A DNA stretch of 64,000 nt from Tamarix chinensis (Eukaryota > Streptophyta > Magnoliopsida > Caryophyllales > Tamaricaceae): positions 7,569,391-7,633,390 of the forward strand of contig CM060174.1 of assembly GCA_030549775.1 (NCBI GenBank), written 5' to 3'. This document shows positions 12,868 to 24,690 of this stretch, one piece after another. The stretch's first letter is position 1, and each line of letters opens with the position of its first letter. Under the pieces are notes generated by a model. It was not told where the DNA came from. It searched no databases and saw nothing but the letters and a program-made list of their open reading frames with translations. The translations under genes and the position numbers were made by a program.

Positions 12868-14960
12868 ATGGATCAGAAATGGTTGTCGGCAAATCGTCTG
12901 TCTAGAGAATATAACGAAGGAGTGGAGTTTTTCATCAAGTTTGCAGTTGAACATGCTCGGGACTCTTGTAGAATAGTCTGTCCTTGTTTGAAGTGTGCTT
13001 ATATTCAGCGTGTCAACGCTAATGATTTGAGAGATCATTTATTTGTGTATGGAATTGATACAAGTTACACTTGTTGGATATGGCATGGGGAAAGGGAGTC
13101 TAAATATGAAAATGATGATGTTATGAGGGATAGCAGTGGATCATCATTTGATAACTATGAGGGACATTCGTTAGAGGAGATGACTCAAAAGGTTGAGGAA
13201 ATTGTTCATGATTGTCCAAAATTGTTTGAGAAGTTATTGAATGACTCGGAGAAACCTTTATACGGTGATTGTAAGACGTTTACGCGATTATCCGCTACTT
13301 TAAGGTTGTACAACTTAAAGGCATGTAACAGATGGAGTGATAAGAGTTTCACAGAATTATTGTCACTTGTGAAGGATATGCTTCCTGATGATAACGTTCT
13401 ACCTGATCGTACGTATGAAGCGAAGAAGATTCTATCCTCTATGGGCATGAGTTATGAGAAGATACATGCATGCCCTAATGATTGTATTTTATATCGCAAT
13501 GACAATGCATCTTTGGATAGTTGTCCTAATCCTGAATGTAAAGCACCACGATACAAGAAGAACAAGGTGCCCGCTAAGGTGTTCGAATTACTATCACGAG
13601 GCTTTGTTGGTTTTTTAAAGCCGTCTGCTCTAAAGTTATACATCCTGATAGCTATACGTGGAATTTTGCCAAAACGTGTTCGAATTACTATCACGAGGCT
13701 TTGTTGGTTTTTTAAAGCTGTCTGCTCTAAAGTTATACATCCTGATAGTTTGGACGCCTTGCAAAAAGGGATTGTGATTATTTTGTGCCAACTTGAAATG
13801 TATTTTTCACCGTCATTCTTTGACATTATGGTACATCTAACTGTTCATTTAGTTTATGAGATAAAGATTTTAGGACCTATTCATGGGCATTGGATGTACC
13901 CCTTTGAACGGTTTATGAAGTTGATAAAAGGTTATGTGAAGAATCAATATCGGCCAGAAGGATGTATTGTTGAGAGTTACCTGGTGGAAGAGGCAATTGA
14001 GTTTTGCACAAAGTACTTGTCAAATGCTAAAGCTCTTAGTATTCCTAAGTCTCGACATGCAGGAAAATTTGAAGGACAGGGTATTAGAGGCAAACAGTTT
14101 GGGCGTGTAGACCCTAACATGTTCCGTGCAGCAAATCTATATGTATTACACAACAGTGATGATGTTCAGCCGTACATTGAAGAGCATATGACTTCTTTAC
14201 GGATTGAAAATCCATCAAAGACTGAGAAATGGATTATCGATAAACATAATCTTTCCTTTATTGATTGGATAAGAGATCTCATCATTCCACTCATCGGACA
14301 TCCCCCAACTTTAATTTCCGAAACTCTGCATTAGTTATCTCAGAAACCTCGTTATGAAGATTTTCAATATACCAGTTATGTGATCAACGGTTACACTTTT
14401 TATACAAAAGAACAAGATGGGAAGAGTACAATGCAAAATAGTGGGGTGACTTTAGTAGCTGAGGCAATGCATGTTGCTAGTGCGAAATACAAGAATCCAA
14501 CTTATGCAGATATGAATTATTATGGTGTGATTGAACATATATGGGAGTTAGATTACACTGTATTTAAAATCCCTGTATTCGGCTGCAGATAGGTTGATAA
14601 CATCAGTGGGGTTAGATATGAAGATGGATTCACATTAGTAGATCTTAATAGGACAGGGCATAAACAAGACCCATTCATCTTAGCATCACAAGCGACACAA
14701 GTATTCTATGTCACTGACCCTACTGATAACAGATGGTATGTAGTACTATCTACAAAAAAAGAAATGCCAATGAATGTGATGATGAAAATGATGCCAATTG
14801 GAATAACGAGTGTGTCTCAGCTGTGCAAGCAACTCAATTATTGAACGATGATAACAATACAATTAATGAGGAGGAAATATATGTCAGGGATGATCATCGT
14901 GAAGTAATATATGTATCAGATCCTGAATCTAATCTGAAAACAAGGGGGAAAAAGAAGGAA
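12868..14960 (+). pseudogene. CACTA transposase (TNPD-type), catalytic core deleted
   Basis: The first frame, from the ATG at 12868, is open for 488 codons. Residues about 3-76 match the Transpos_assoc domain, with the CPCLKC cysteine motif and HLFVYGID. Residues about 127-235 match the start of Transposase_21 (ACPNDCILYRND, CPNPECKAPRY, NKVPAKV). The sequence then jumps straight to DUF4218 (SPSFFDIMVHLTVHL, HGHWMYPFERFM, NQYRPEGCIVESYL), so the expected central few hundred residues, including the catalytic part, are absent. A 73-bp duplication marks the junction. Past an in-frame TAG at 14332 the same frame continues into DUF4216 (INGYTFYTKEQD, QNSGVTLVAEAMH), hits a second TAG at 14590 where a tryptophan is expected, and then shifts frame near an A-run at 14754. 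An acidic tail runs to about 14960. The gene cannot make a working transposase. Confidence 0.9.
13579..13748. repeat. 73-bp direct duplication at the transposase deletion junction
   Basis: Copies at 13579-13651 and 13676-13748 begin GTGTTCGAATTAC and end CATCCTGATAG; I find one mismatch (C versus T at 13622/13719). They are separated by 24 bp (13652-13675). The offset of 97 bp is not a multiple of three. The second copy is in the correct DUF4218 frame (CWFFKAVCSKVIHPDSLD), whereas the first is read in a different frame and is filler. Confidence 0.9.
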
Positions 14961-15091
14961 AAGAAGGCAATGAGGGTAATAATATTGTTACATATAATAT
15001 CTATGTTGGTTTTTTTAAATGCATTTTTCAACTCAATTATGCTCAATACATAACATTCTAACAGAATTTATTTATTGATTTTTTTAGAGAT

Positions 15092-18000
15092 ATGGCCAAT
15101 AAAAATATTGATAGGGACATCAGTGATGAAGAAGGGAAAAGAGAGCCGACAATTATGAGAATCATCACAGATATGATAAATAAAGGAGAACTGGTCGAGT
15201 TGGGATGGAATACTTACAATCTTCCCATTGGCCCTTATGCAGACATGTTCTTGACTTACATTTCACTTGTGACACGTAACCGTGTTCCTATCTCCTATAA
15301 TAATTGGAAGCAGGTTCCAACGGGTCATAAGGAGCATATTTGGCAGGAAATCACGGTAAATATACTATTTTATGTAATCATTTATGTATGTAAAATGTTA
15401 TTAATTTTAATACATTAATATCGGTATACATTTGTATGTCTTACAATGTAGAGAGTGTTTAATGTGCCAGAGAGTAGGAAGAAATGGCTTCTTAGACATT
15501 GTGGGGAGCATTTAAGAACATTTAGGTCATATTTAGCTCGTATGAAAATGTACAGAAAGAGGGATGGTTCTCTACGGCAGAATCCACCCAAATGATATGG
15601 TTTCATCGATCAAGAAAGTTGGAACCAATTTATTGCATATCGTCTTACGGGTGATTTAAAGGTATTTGTTAGATAGCAATTAAATTTTTTTTATCGATCC
15701 TAGTATTGTGCATAATATTGAAATAACTATGTCACTATGTTTTGGCTTGTCATATAGGAAAAAAGTGCCAAAAATAAAGAGATTGCGAAGTAGAATAAAT
15801 ACCGGCATAATATGGCTCGCAAAGGGTATGCAGGCCTTGAAGAGGAGTTGGTATGTATTTTGTGATTTATCTATTTACAGCGTATTGACAAATTTTATAA
15901 TATTGGTACATTATAAGAATATTTTTTGATTTATAGCTCATAGCCCAAGACTTAGACCCATGTACCTCGTCCATTAATATTGGTACATTATGGAAGAAGG
16001 ATAGAGCAACAAAAGATGGATATATTAATGAAGATGTAGATGTTGCAGCGACAAAAATTGTAAGTTTGTAGATATTTGGAACCCTACTTACTTTTCTTTT
16101 AGAAAACTATTATATTATGCTTATTCATGTAAGCTAATTTTACATATATTATATACATTACAGGAAAAACTTCAAGCATCAGATGGTGAGGAGGGGGTAG
16201 ACCAATATAACATTGTATCACAGGCTATGGGAATTGTAGAACACCCTGGAAGACACAGGGGTCTTAGATTAGGTGTTATGAAAACGAGCGTACGTGGTCG
16301 ATCTCGTGGTTCTCGTAACACTGATGAGCAAGTCGCCATCCTCACATAGAAATTGAATGTGGCATTTGAACGGATGGCAACAATGGAGCTAGAGTTGTCA
16401 TTTATTAAATCTCAAGGGTATAAGCCATCCAATTCAGTCGACCATGATCAGCTTCACATACCTAATGTAAATAGTGTCAGAGATAGTTGTGAAGCTGATG
16501 CACGTCTTTCTTCTCTTTCCGAGGTAAGCATTACATAACTATGAATTGTTATTAAATGTATTCGGTGTCATAAATAATTAATAATGTGTAATATTTTCGT
16601 TTAGGGTTTGCATAAATGTGACTTGTTAGCGAATGATCTTTCAACTCTTTTGACAAAAGGAAGGGTCCGCATCAGTCACAGTACCCAAACGCAAATTGTC
16701 CACGGGTACAAATTAGCCCTACTTACAAGGCCGGTGAGTATTGACACTCCAATCATTGGTAGTGCGCCCTTGCCTTGTTATAAAGAGGGCGATGAGGCAG
16801 CCACAGTGCTAGAAGCTCATGGAAGCTTCGTGCCTTGGCTTGTGGATCAGATACGTCTCACTACTGAAGAGGTATTGACATTCAATATCTTCATTAGACC
16901 TATTTTAGTAGTTACATTGTTTATACCTTTTTCATATATATATGCTCAATACATATTTTGTTTATTATTATTATTTAAGGAATCGAAGAAGAAGACTGCT
17001 CCTACTAGTAAAACCAAGAGAGGTACTAGTAGAACGAGCAACACAAAAGAGGGCGCTGCCAAAGGAAAGAGAGCTAAATCTGAAAAATCAATTGCCCCAC
17101 AAAAGATTCTTTCTTCGGAAATACGCCAACCTCCACTAGCATTAGCTTTATTGTATTTCTATGCCCTAAACTACCTCGGGAATAATTATATTTACATTGA
17201 TTGTCGTCCTGAGTATGTTGGAAGGGACGATGATACTTACATGGTATCGAAAGTTGACATAAGCGACATTTATAATCAGGAATGGATGTCAACTACGAGT
17301 GTCGTCGTTTATGTCAAGCATTATTTCATATTTCAGATTTTATTACTCTTGGAGAAATAGAATTTTTACGACCTCTTAAGCTTATATGAGTTATTAGTTA
17401 TTAACAAATATCCATTGTTATTGTCGTCCATATATAGGTTGGTAGCTAGTCGCGCTGCGTTGGAGGGAATGTTGTCCTCTATTGTGTTTGAGTGCCCATA
17501 CTACATAGCTGACAGTAGTACAATAACATAGGGTCGGCACATAAACTATTTAGCGGATCGCATTTTGATTGAGGGACACAACAAGCTCTATCTCATTCCT
17601 CACCTCGCAACTGAACATTGGGTTTTGTACGCCGTCCAACCTGATCTTAATAAAGTTTATGTGTTTGATTCCCTTCGAACCTATGACGTGCCTTTTGAGG
17701 TCACTCGTCGTGGTGGGAAGAAATTTATCGACATGTTAGTATACTTTTCACTTCTTACTTCATTAGCTTATTTATACATATATATATTCTACTTTCAATA
17801 TTTGAGGTATATATACTTACAATATTATGTATTCAACTCTATTTATTAAGGCACTACGGATGGCATATCAAAGGAGAGGTGGGAATGGTGTCCCAGACCC
17901 AAAGAATCTTCAATATGAGCCTATCATGGTAAGTAGGAAGACAACTATTTTGTATTTTGTTTTAATTCAAATTAATATATAATAGTTAGAGAGCTAACTG

Positions 18001-18317
18001 AAGTCATTTGACAGTGTCCACAACAGCAAAACGGCGATGATTGTGGATACTATGTTTGTAGAGTAATGGATCTTATAGTCCAGAATAGATCGGTCAACAT
18101 AGATCCAAGCCATGTATGTTTGCTTTTCCATATTTTTCTATTAATGAATCATGACATATATATTTTTGACCTAATGGCTAAATGTATATTAATTGAAACA
18201 TGGGTGTTGTAGTTTTTCACCGATGACTATGCACGAGGCCAGCAATATAATGTTGATGAAATTGATGAAGTTAGAGACCAATGGGTCAAGCACGTGCACT
18301 CATTCATTCGGTATTAG
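15092..18317 (+). pseudogene. CACTA second gene: Transposase_24-like plus Ulp1-type protease
   Basis: A multi-exon gene can be traced by GT-AG borders: exons about 15092-15355, 15452-15661, 15758-15850, 15937-16059, 16164-16523, 16605-16871, 16980-~17320, 17438-17734, 17851-17928, 18015-18113 and 18213-18317. The early exons fit the plant Transposase_24 (Ptta/En/Spm) type: KKWLLRHCGEHLRTFRSYL, NMARKGYAGLEEEL, ALRLGV-like EHPGRHRGLRLGV. The 16605-16871 exon resembles DUF8039 (IVHGYKLALLTRPVSIDTP, GSFVPWLVDQI). A basic Lys/Ser-rich linker follows, then a C48 cysteine protease: His 17616-17618 in EHWVLYAV, Asp 17667-17669 in VFDS, Cys 18042-18044 in QNGDDCGYYVCR. Stops interrupt it at 15593, 15791, 16347 and 17529. 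In related elements such proteins bind the termini or act as deSUMOylating proteases; this copy is broken. Confidence 0.85.
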
Positions 18318-18636
18318 GTAGCGATCTATATATTCTACATGCATTTTCAGGTTTGTATTTCGTCTACATCTTCTGGTCTTCCAGCCTAGATCTGTGAACT
18401 CTTTACTTTGGGGTGTAGAGCTACCAAGTTGTGGTATGCCCACTAATTTTTATTCCTAAGTATAGTTGGTGTATTGAGACATGCATACCAATTATAGATT
18501 GGTTGAAATTATGGTGTGATTGCAGATTTGGTATGAATTGATGTTGTTTTACATTACAGATTTGGTAATTGTTTGAACATACAACTGTGTATGTGGGCAT
18601 GAACCAAACAGAAAAATGCTAAAAAAACATATAATT
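18318..18636 (+). other. CACTA 3' untranslated region
   Basis: About 320 bp between the stop at 18315-18317 and the right hairpin array. It is plain, moderately AT-rich sequence with no open frame. The transcript end should lie here, but I cannot assign a poly(A) signal with confidence. Confidence 0.5.
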
Positions 18637-19110
18637 TTAATAACGGTTTCTCATAGAACCGTTATTAAAACTTAGGTTTTAATAACGGTTTTGTTTAAGA
18701 ACCATTATTAAAACTCCTTATAATCTCATATATATGCGCATTTAATACGTATTAGAGGGTTTAATAAACGCATAATCAATGACCGAAACGGTAATTCGAT
18801 CATGTTTTAACAACGGTTTTTGTATTAACCGTTATTAATACATGGTTTTCAACAACGGTTTTTTCATATAAACCGTTATTGAAACCTTATTTTTAACAAC
18901 GGTTTACTGAGAAACCGTTATTAAAAGCTCCTTTTTAACAACGGTTTTTACTTAAAAATCGTTATTAAATAAGAAGTTTACGCACATATTCGCCGGTTTT
19001 TGTGTATTTTTCATGACGGTTATGAACTGTTATTAAAAATTTAATAACGGGCGATTCAATAACGGTTGAAAACAGTTATTAAAACTATAAAATAACCGTT
19101 ATTAAAACCC
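18637..19110. repeat. Right subterminal hairpin array (AACGGTT)
   Basis: About seven palindromes of the form TTTTAATAACGGTT - loop - AACCGTTATTAAAA, for example at 18637-18672, 18676-18712, 18803-18840, 18845-18883 and 18893-18928. Many units here carry AACAACGG in place of AATAACGG on one arm. The array ends at the terminal CCTTTCCGTGG. It mirrors the left array and is about twice as long. Confidence 0.88.
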
Positions 19111-19128
19111 CTTTCCGTGGTAGTGATT

Positions 19129-20330
19129 ATTAGTTTTCACGAGATTAATAGATTCATTATTAAGTGAAGCACAAGTTTATTAGCAAACGAATTTGTTTCT
19201 TTGCTCTCTAGTCGGAGGGGGGGGATTAATAGACCATTCTCTTTCAGGATACTTCAGATTTCATCTGCTACTAATCGGATCCGACTAAGACGATAAAGGG
19301 CGATAAAGCCCTCCCTGTAAAACAGACACCACACCTACATTTTCAAAAACTCGGACTCAAGACATTTATTTGAGTTGGAACAATTTCTTTCTGGTTGATC
19401 CACGTGTTCTGGGGTGATATAGACGTATTAGTGGTTGAGAAGATCGAGCAGATCCAACCGCAAATTTTACGAATTAGAGGTGTGCAACCTGCAAGTATAT
19501 CATACATACTTGACCATGACCGTTGTGTAGCCTAGCAACGTACCGTCCAAAAAAAAAAGGAAAACTGCAAAGCCTAGCTATGTGTTCTTTTCTTGTTGTT
19601 TGGAGTAAGTTATCTTTGTTTCGGTGTGCATGAACAAGTATATGGCATAAATAAAAGCAAAGATATCTTATAGGCTTTTGAATGGTTTTAGATACGGAAA
19701 AGGAAGTTCCCACATATGTAGTAGTATTAAATCGGTGCATGTGGGAAGCTATAAAGCCTATATAAAGTAATCATATAACTTTGCATTAATGATAGATGAA
19801 GAAAGAAAAAAACAAAAACACCGTAATTCGATACACATATCTACCCTTCAATTACATTATAGTCATTGGATGCTTCTATATGCTTTTAATCTGCACACCA
19901 AATCTTGACTAAGTAGGTTTTGACTGTAATTTGCATGTCCTCGTTCCACAAAGTTAATAATACGAAGAGGTACAAATCAAATAGGCAATTTACTCCATGG
20001 TATGTAAGGTGTATGTATTATGGCCCACTCTTGGAGGTGGCCTATGGAAAGTAGCTTTATGACCACCCTTTCTCTATGATCATAGCCTAAGAAGCCTTTA
20101 TTAATTGTCGAGGGCAGCCAATGCTTGTACGCCTTCAGATAACAGTCTTCACGTCTTTGCCGGCGAATTGATCCAGTACATTACAAGCATTTGGCCTTAT
20201 CAATATTATTATTGAGGTAATGTATGTCTTGAATAATATAGGTATCACATCATTGCTGTTTATTTTACTTTAATTATACCATATGTTTTATAGTAGCTTT
20301 TATGTTCAATTGGTTTAGCAAAGCTACCAA
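19129..20330. other. Flanking DNA right of the CACTA element, nothing recognised
   Basis: Moderately complex DNA, less AT-rich than most of the window, notably at 20030-20200. Translations of both strands give only short frames that I cannot assign to a family. It may be single-copy intergenic sequence or a worn gene fragment. Confidence 0.4.
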
Positions 20331-22036
20331 ATGAAATATAAACTTAAATGAGTATGAAAAAAAAATGTTCCCCGAAATAATATTAAAATAACCCAAAAGT
20401 TCTAAAATATTCCATTGAAAAAGATTTGTTATTTTAAAAATTCCTTATATATTAAAAAATCCAAATAAAATTAAAATGGATTCAAATGGTTAAAATATTA
20501 CCATCACAACTTTTAAAAAAATATATATATATTACACAATTGTAAGTCTTATAATTCTAGTAATGTCATACAGAACAAGTTTTTCTACCAAATTAAAATA
20601 AAATAGAAATATCATGATACTCCTATAAACTATAAAAAATAAATAGTTTCTCTGTTGAATTAGGTTCAATGCCATTATACACAATCTTCATAAGTATCTT
20701 ACTCCTAACACACACATAATACATGCGGGGAAAAAATTACAAAATTAGTGTTACTTTTGATAGTATTTTAAATACCAAACTAAAAATCAATATAGTTGAT
20801 CTCCTGTTACGTGGCCTACTAATCCAATTTCGGTTTGATAGAAACCTACTCTTGTTCAAAAAAAATTCTGGTATAATTTTATTATAACCCTATTTGATAT
20901 CGATTCAACCTATCCTACCAAATCAATGGGTTCTTTCAACCTTGAACTTCTTTTCCCTATAGCTAAAATGATGACGTTTAGGGTGTACAAGGTTGAATTG
21001 GTCCAATTGAATCTCGGTTCAACCCGTTTTTTTTTTCAAACCTATTTTTCTTTGTTGGTATGCTGATTTCAAAATCAGATGGTTTCGTATTGGTGGACCT
21101 CTTAGCATCTGGTTGAACCAACTGGTTTTTAAATCACTAACTTTTGATTGCATTACTAAGAATTTTCTCACTAATGATCTAACATATTAAATGAAATATA
21201 AACTTAAATGAATATGACAAATAAAATGTTCCCCAAAATAATCTTAAAATAACCCCAAAGCTCTAAAATATTTAATTGAAAAATCTTTGTTACGACTTTT
21301 AGACTTCCTTATATATGAAAAAGTCCAAATAATATTAAAATGGATTCAAATGGTTAAAATATTACCATCGCAACTTAAAAAAAGTATTAGATAGTTATAA
21401 GTCTCATAATTCTAGTAATGTCATACAAAAAAAGTTATTTAGCTTAATTAAAATAAATTAGAAATAGCATGATACTCCTATAAATTATTTAAAAAAATAG
21501 TTTCTCCACCGAATTTGGTTCAATTCCATAGGACACAATCCTTATGAATATATCATTCCTAGCACAAACATAATACATATAGGAAAATAACAATGAATAC
21601 AAAATCAGTGTTACTTATGATAGTGTTTTAATTACCAAACTAAAAATCAATTTAGTGGATCTCCCAATATGTGGCCAACTAATCCGATGGTGGTTTGATA
21701 GAAATTTAATTTTATTCAAAAAGTGTCCGGTATAATTTTGGTACAACCCGGTTTGATATCGATTCAACCTATCCTACCAAATCAACAGGTTCTTTCAACA
21801 GTAGACTTCGTTTCCCCATTACTAAAACGATGATTTTTAGGATGTAATAAGTTGAATCGGTCCAATTGATTCAACTGGTCCAACCTAATTTTTTTCCTAT
21901 CAAACCTATTTTTCTCGGTTGGTATGTTTATTTCAAAATCATATGATTTCATATTGGTGGACCTCTAAGCATTGGTTGAACCGAAAAATTTTTAAATCAC
22001 TGACTTTTGATTGTCCTACTAAGATTTTGCTCACTA
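20331..22036. repeat. Tandem duplication of an 860-bp unit
   Basis: Copy 1 (20331-21174) and copy 2 (21191-22036) share the same order of landmarks at a steady offset of about 860 bp: ATGAAATATAAACTTAAATGA, AATGTTCCCC, TGGATTCAAATGGTTAAAAT, GTCATACA, TTTGATATCGATTCAACC, CTATCCTACCAAATCAA and GGTGGACCTCT. They have diverged by substitutions and small indels, so the duplication is old. No coding sequence is visible in either copy. Confidence 0.85.
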
Positions 22037-24059
22037 GGAAATAAGGACCAGAAGAGATAGAGAAATTCTAGAGAAGAAGAAAGGGGTAGAAAAGTGTATG
22101 CGGTAAAAATGGATGCTCATCTTCGTTTTTAAAGGATGAAATGATTTATTTAAAATAGTTTCTAATGGATAAGGTTAATGACTATATAAAGATGTTTAAG
22201 TGGGTCTTTATTTGGTTTTAATGGTTAGGCCTAGATGAGGGGGAGAGATTCAACTTAATGAGTGGATTTATAGCATGTTTGGCCTAACTAGCTAAAAAGC
22301 TACTTGAAATATTATAAGTTATAAGCCACTCAAAGTAAATTTTCAAAAAGCAACTCAAAAACTATTACCAAAAAGAGATTTTTTCTTATCAAGAAATAGT
22401 TTTAATAACTTAAAAGCTAGTTTATAAACTACTTTTGTCCATATCAACCACACTATTAGATTGGAATCAAGACGATAATTGTAATACTCCCTTCAAATGC
22501 CTACATTATAGATGGTTAGAGTACTTTAAGAGCTCGATTGTAATAACTAAAAGTAAAAAAAGTTGAGTTTTATTCATTATTTTGATAGAGTAATTTCATA
22601 TAAAATAAAATAAAAAATGTGAGAAATGAAATTATGTATTTCCAACCGTAGGTATGTTGAGAGATCTTGTGAATTTATTTGGTGTGATTTGTAAGATATA
22701 AAAATTTATTTGGATTTGGTTTGGGCTTACTTTTGGATTTTGATAATTAGTTTGTGTTTTTCCTTAATACATATAAATAACTATCATCAACACCCAATGT
22801 TCACAAGCATACAAAAATTCTTTATCAAACTAACCCTTAATAAAGCAAACAAGGGGGGTTTTTTCTTCTTCTCAATTAGTTTCTATAGTTTATCAAATAA
22901 GTCTGAATTTTCATAAAAAGACAAAAATAATATAAAACAAATGTTACAAATATTAATAGTGGTAAGAATTATAGTATTATTAATAAAAACATGTTAATTA
23001 TTATATTAATAGTTATAAAATAATAATAATGATAATAATAATAATACAATTTTCAAATTAGATCATGCCAGCCAAAATCAAATAAAAAGAACTTATCCTA
23101 AATGTATAGAATCCTTATCTTATTTATTATTTGCAGTGATACTCTTTTGTTAGTAACTTATTATTTTCATACTATCATTACAAAACTCTTTCTTATTTTT
23201 GTATTTGATTCTTGTTTTTGTTCTTATTCTTGTTATTCTTTCTTATTTCCTATTTAGCTAATATTATTGTTGTAAAAATGAATAATTATTCTTCATGAAT
23301 TTAATTTCAAAAAAAATAAATAGAAATCATTTTATAAATTAGAAATTAAATTATATTTTCATTTCCATAAAAAAAACATATGTGGTATGTATTCCCTACA
23401 CTCCATCACTATTCTTGTAGTCAATTATATAGGGCCAAACATTATAGTTTTCTTAAAATGTATAAAAATTTCAAATTTACAGCATCATGACCTAAAATAG
23501 TAAATTAGAAAATTTTATCTGTATTTAAAAAATAGTAAAATAATTTAAGGAAAAACAATATAAGACGCATGATCAAAGAGGGAAATAAATTAGTGTCAAA
23601 GAGGGAAATGATCAAATATTCTTAATATAACTAATCTAATAGGGAAAAATATATTTATCCTCTTTGATCTTAACAAATAGAGAAATAAGTATAATTTGTC
23701 TTCTTAATTTCAATAAGCAATGCAATTTTAGAGTATAGCCTTTATTAAAGGGAAAAATATCTATATTACTTGTATATTTTTGTTGCTTTTCAAAGCTCCT
23801 AAATACATAGTGTTATTGATTAACTTAACGACTTAGTTTAAAGTTGAAAGATTCTTATATACCTACGAACATAAATTATATAGTGTGAACTATCACACAA
23901 TATGAACGATTATAAAATCACACCAACAAACTCATGTTCTTTATCTTCTTCGCGCACCAGATGTCGTTAAAATTCCTAAAAAATGTTCTTTCATGTTTCT
24001 CTTCTTTTTCTTGTTCACCCATTGGGTGTCTTTTAAAATTCTTAAAGAAAGAATTTTCA
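22037..24059. other. AT-rich intergenic DNA, possible MITE remnant
   Basis: No gene is recognised. Around 22270-22460 the sequence GTTTGGCCTAACTAGC with self-complementary AAAAAGCTACTT / AAAAGCTAGTTT motifs resembles the ends of small non-autonomous DNA transposons, but I cannot place inverted ends or duplications. The rest is AT-rich, with short AAT and TA runs near 23020-23050. Confidence 0.35.
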
Positions 24060-24690
24060 TCTTCTTGTGGTGAAAGATAGGTTGAACTTTGGTGAAATAT
24101 ATGTATATATGTGGTGAAAATATATATAAAACTAGTGAATTGTAATTAGATCAATGTTGATTTTTTTAAAGAAATTATGGTGAAATATACATTAAACATT
24201 GGTAAAAAAATTAGGTATGCAGTGATAACATATATTGAGAATGGTGGTACAAATATTAAATTTTGAAAAATAATTATTAAATTAAGTAATTGTAGTAAAA
24301 GATATGTAGGAATTTTGTAAAATATAAATGTAATTATGGTAACAAGATATGCAAAGAATTGGTGAAACATAATTAGAGTAATGTTTAAAATTTTCATGAA
24401 ATGATAGTGAAAGATATGTTAAACATTGGTAGAATTTTAGGTATACAATGGTTTAAAAACTAAATAATGATAATGAACATTTGTATTTTGTAAAATAATT
24501 ATTAAAAAGTAACTAATTATAATGTACTATATTTTTTATTAGTTGTGATGAAATACATATGCAAAACTAGTGAAATATAATTATATCAATGGTGAAGAAC
24601 TTAAAAAATGATGATGAAAGATATGTTAAATATTGGTAAAATTTTAAGTATATTGTGATGAAATATATGCATAGAAAAATAATGTAAAAA
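24060..24690. repeat. Decayed GGTGAAATAT repeat block, about 215-bp period
   Basis: Three diverged copies start near 24129 (AAAACTAGTGAATTGTAATTA), 24351 (GAATTGGTGAAACATAATTA) and 24561 (AAAACTAGTGAAATATAATTA). Each also contains TGAAAGATATGTTAAACATTGG or a close variant. The short core GGTGAAATATA recurs within them. In reverse complement (TATTTCACC) this is the same core found at 58740-59284 and 60904-61340. Confidence 0.6.

Larger units (their letters stand above)
10817..19125 (+). mobile_element. CACTA (En/Spm) DNA transposon, 8309 bp, both ends present
   Basis: The left end reads CACTACTACGGAAA and the right end TTTCCGTGGTAGTG, forming terminal inverted repeats that differ at one of 14 positions. 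Target-site duplications of ATT lie at 10814-10816 and 19126-19128; 3-bp duplications are the rule for CACTA elements. Inside the ends are arrays of AACGGTT hairpins, then a transposase pseudogene and a second pseudogene with an Ulp1-type protease, both in the plus direction. The coding regions are decayed and the transposase core is deleted, so the copy is non-autonomous, but the ends look complete enough for it to have been mobilised in trans. No other insertion is visible within it. Confidence 0.93.

Noticed and set aside
13206..13826. Minus-strand frames across the transposase gene
   Set aside because: Antisense shadows of the transposase coding sequence, which matches known domains on the plus strand.
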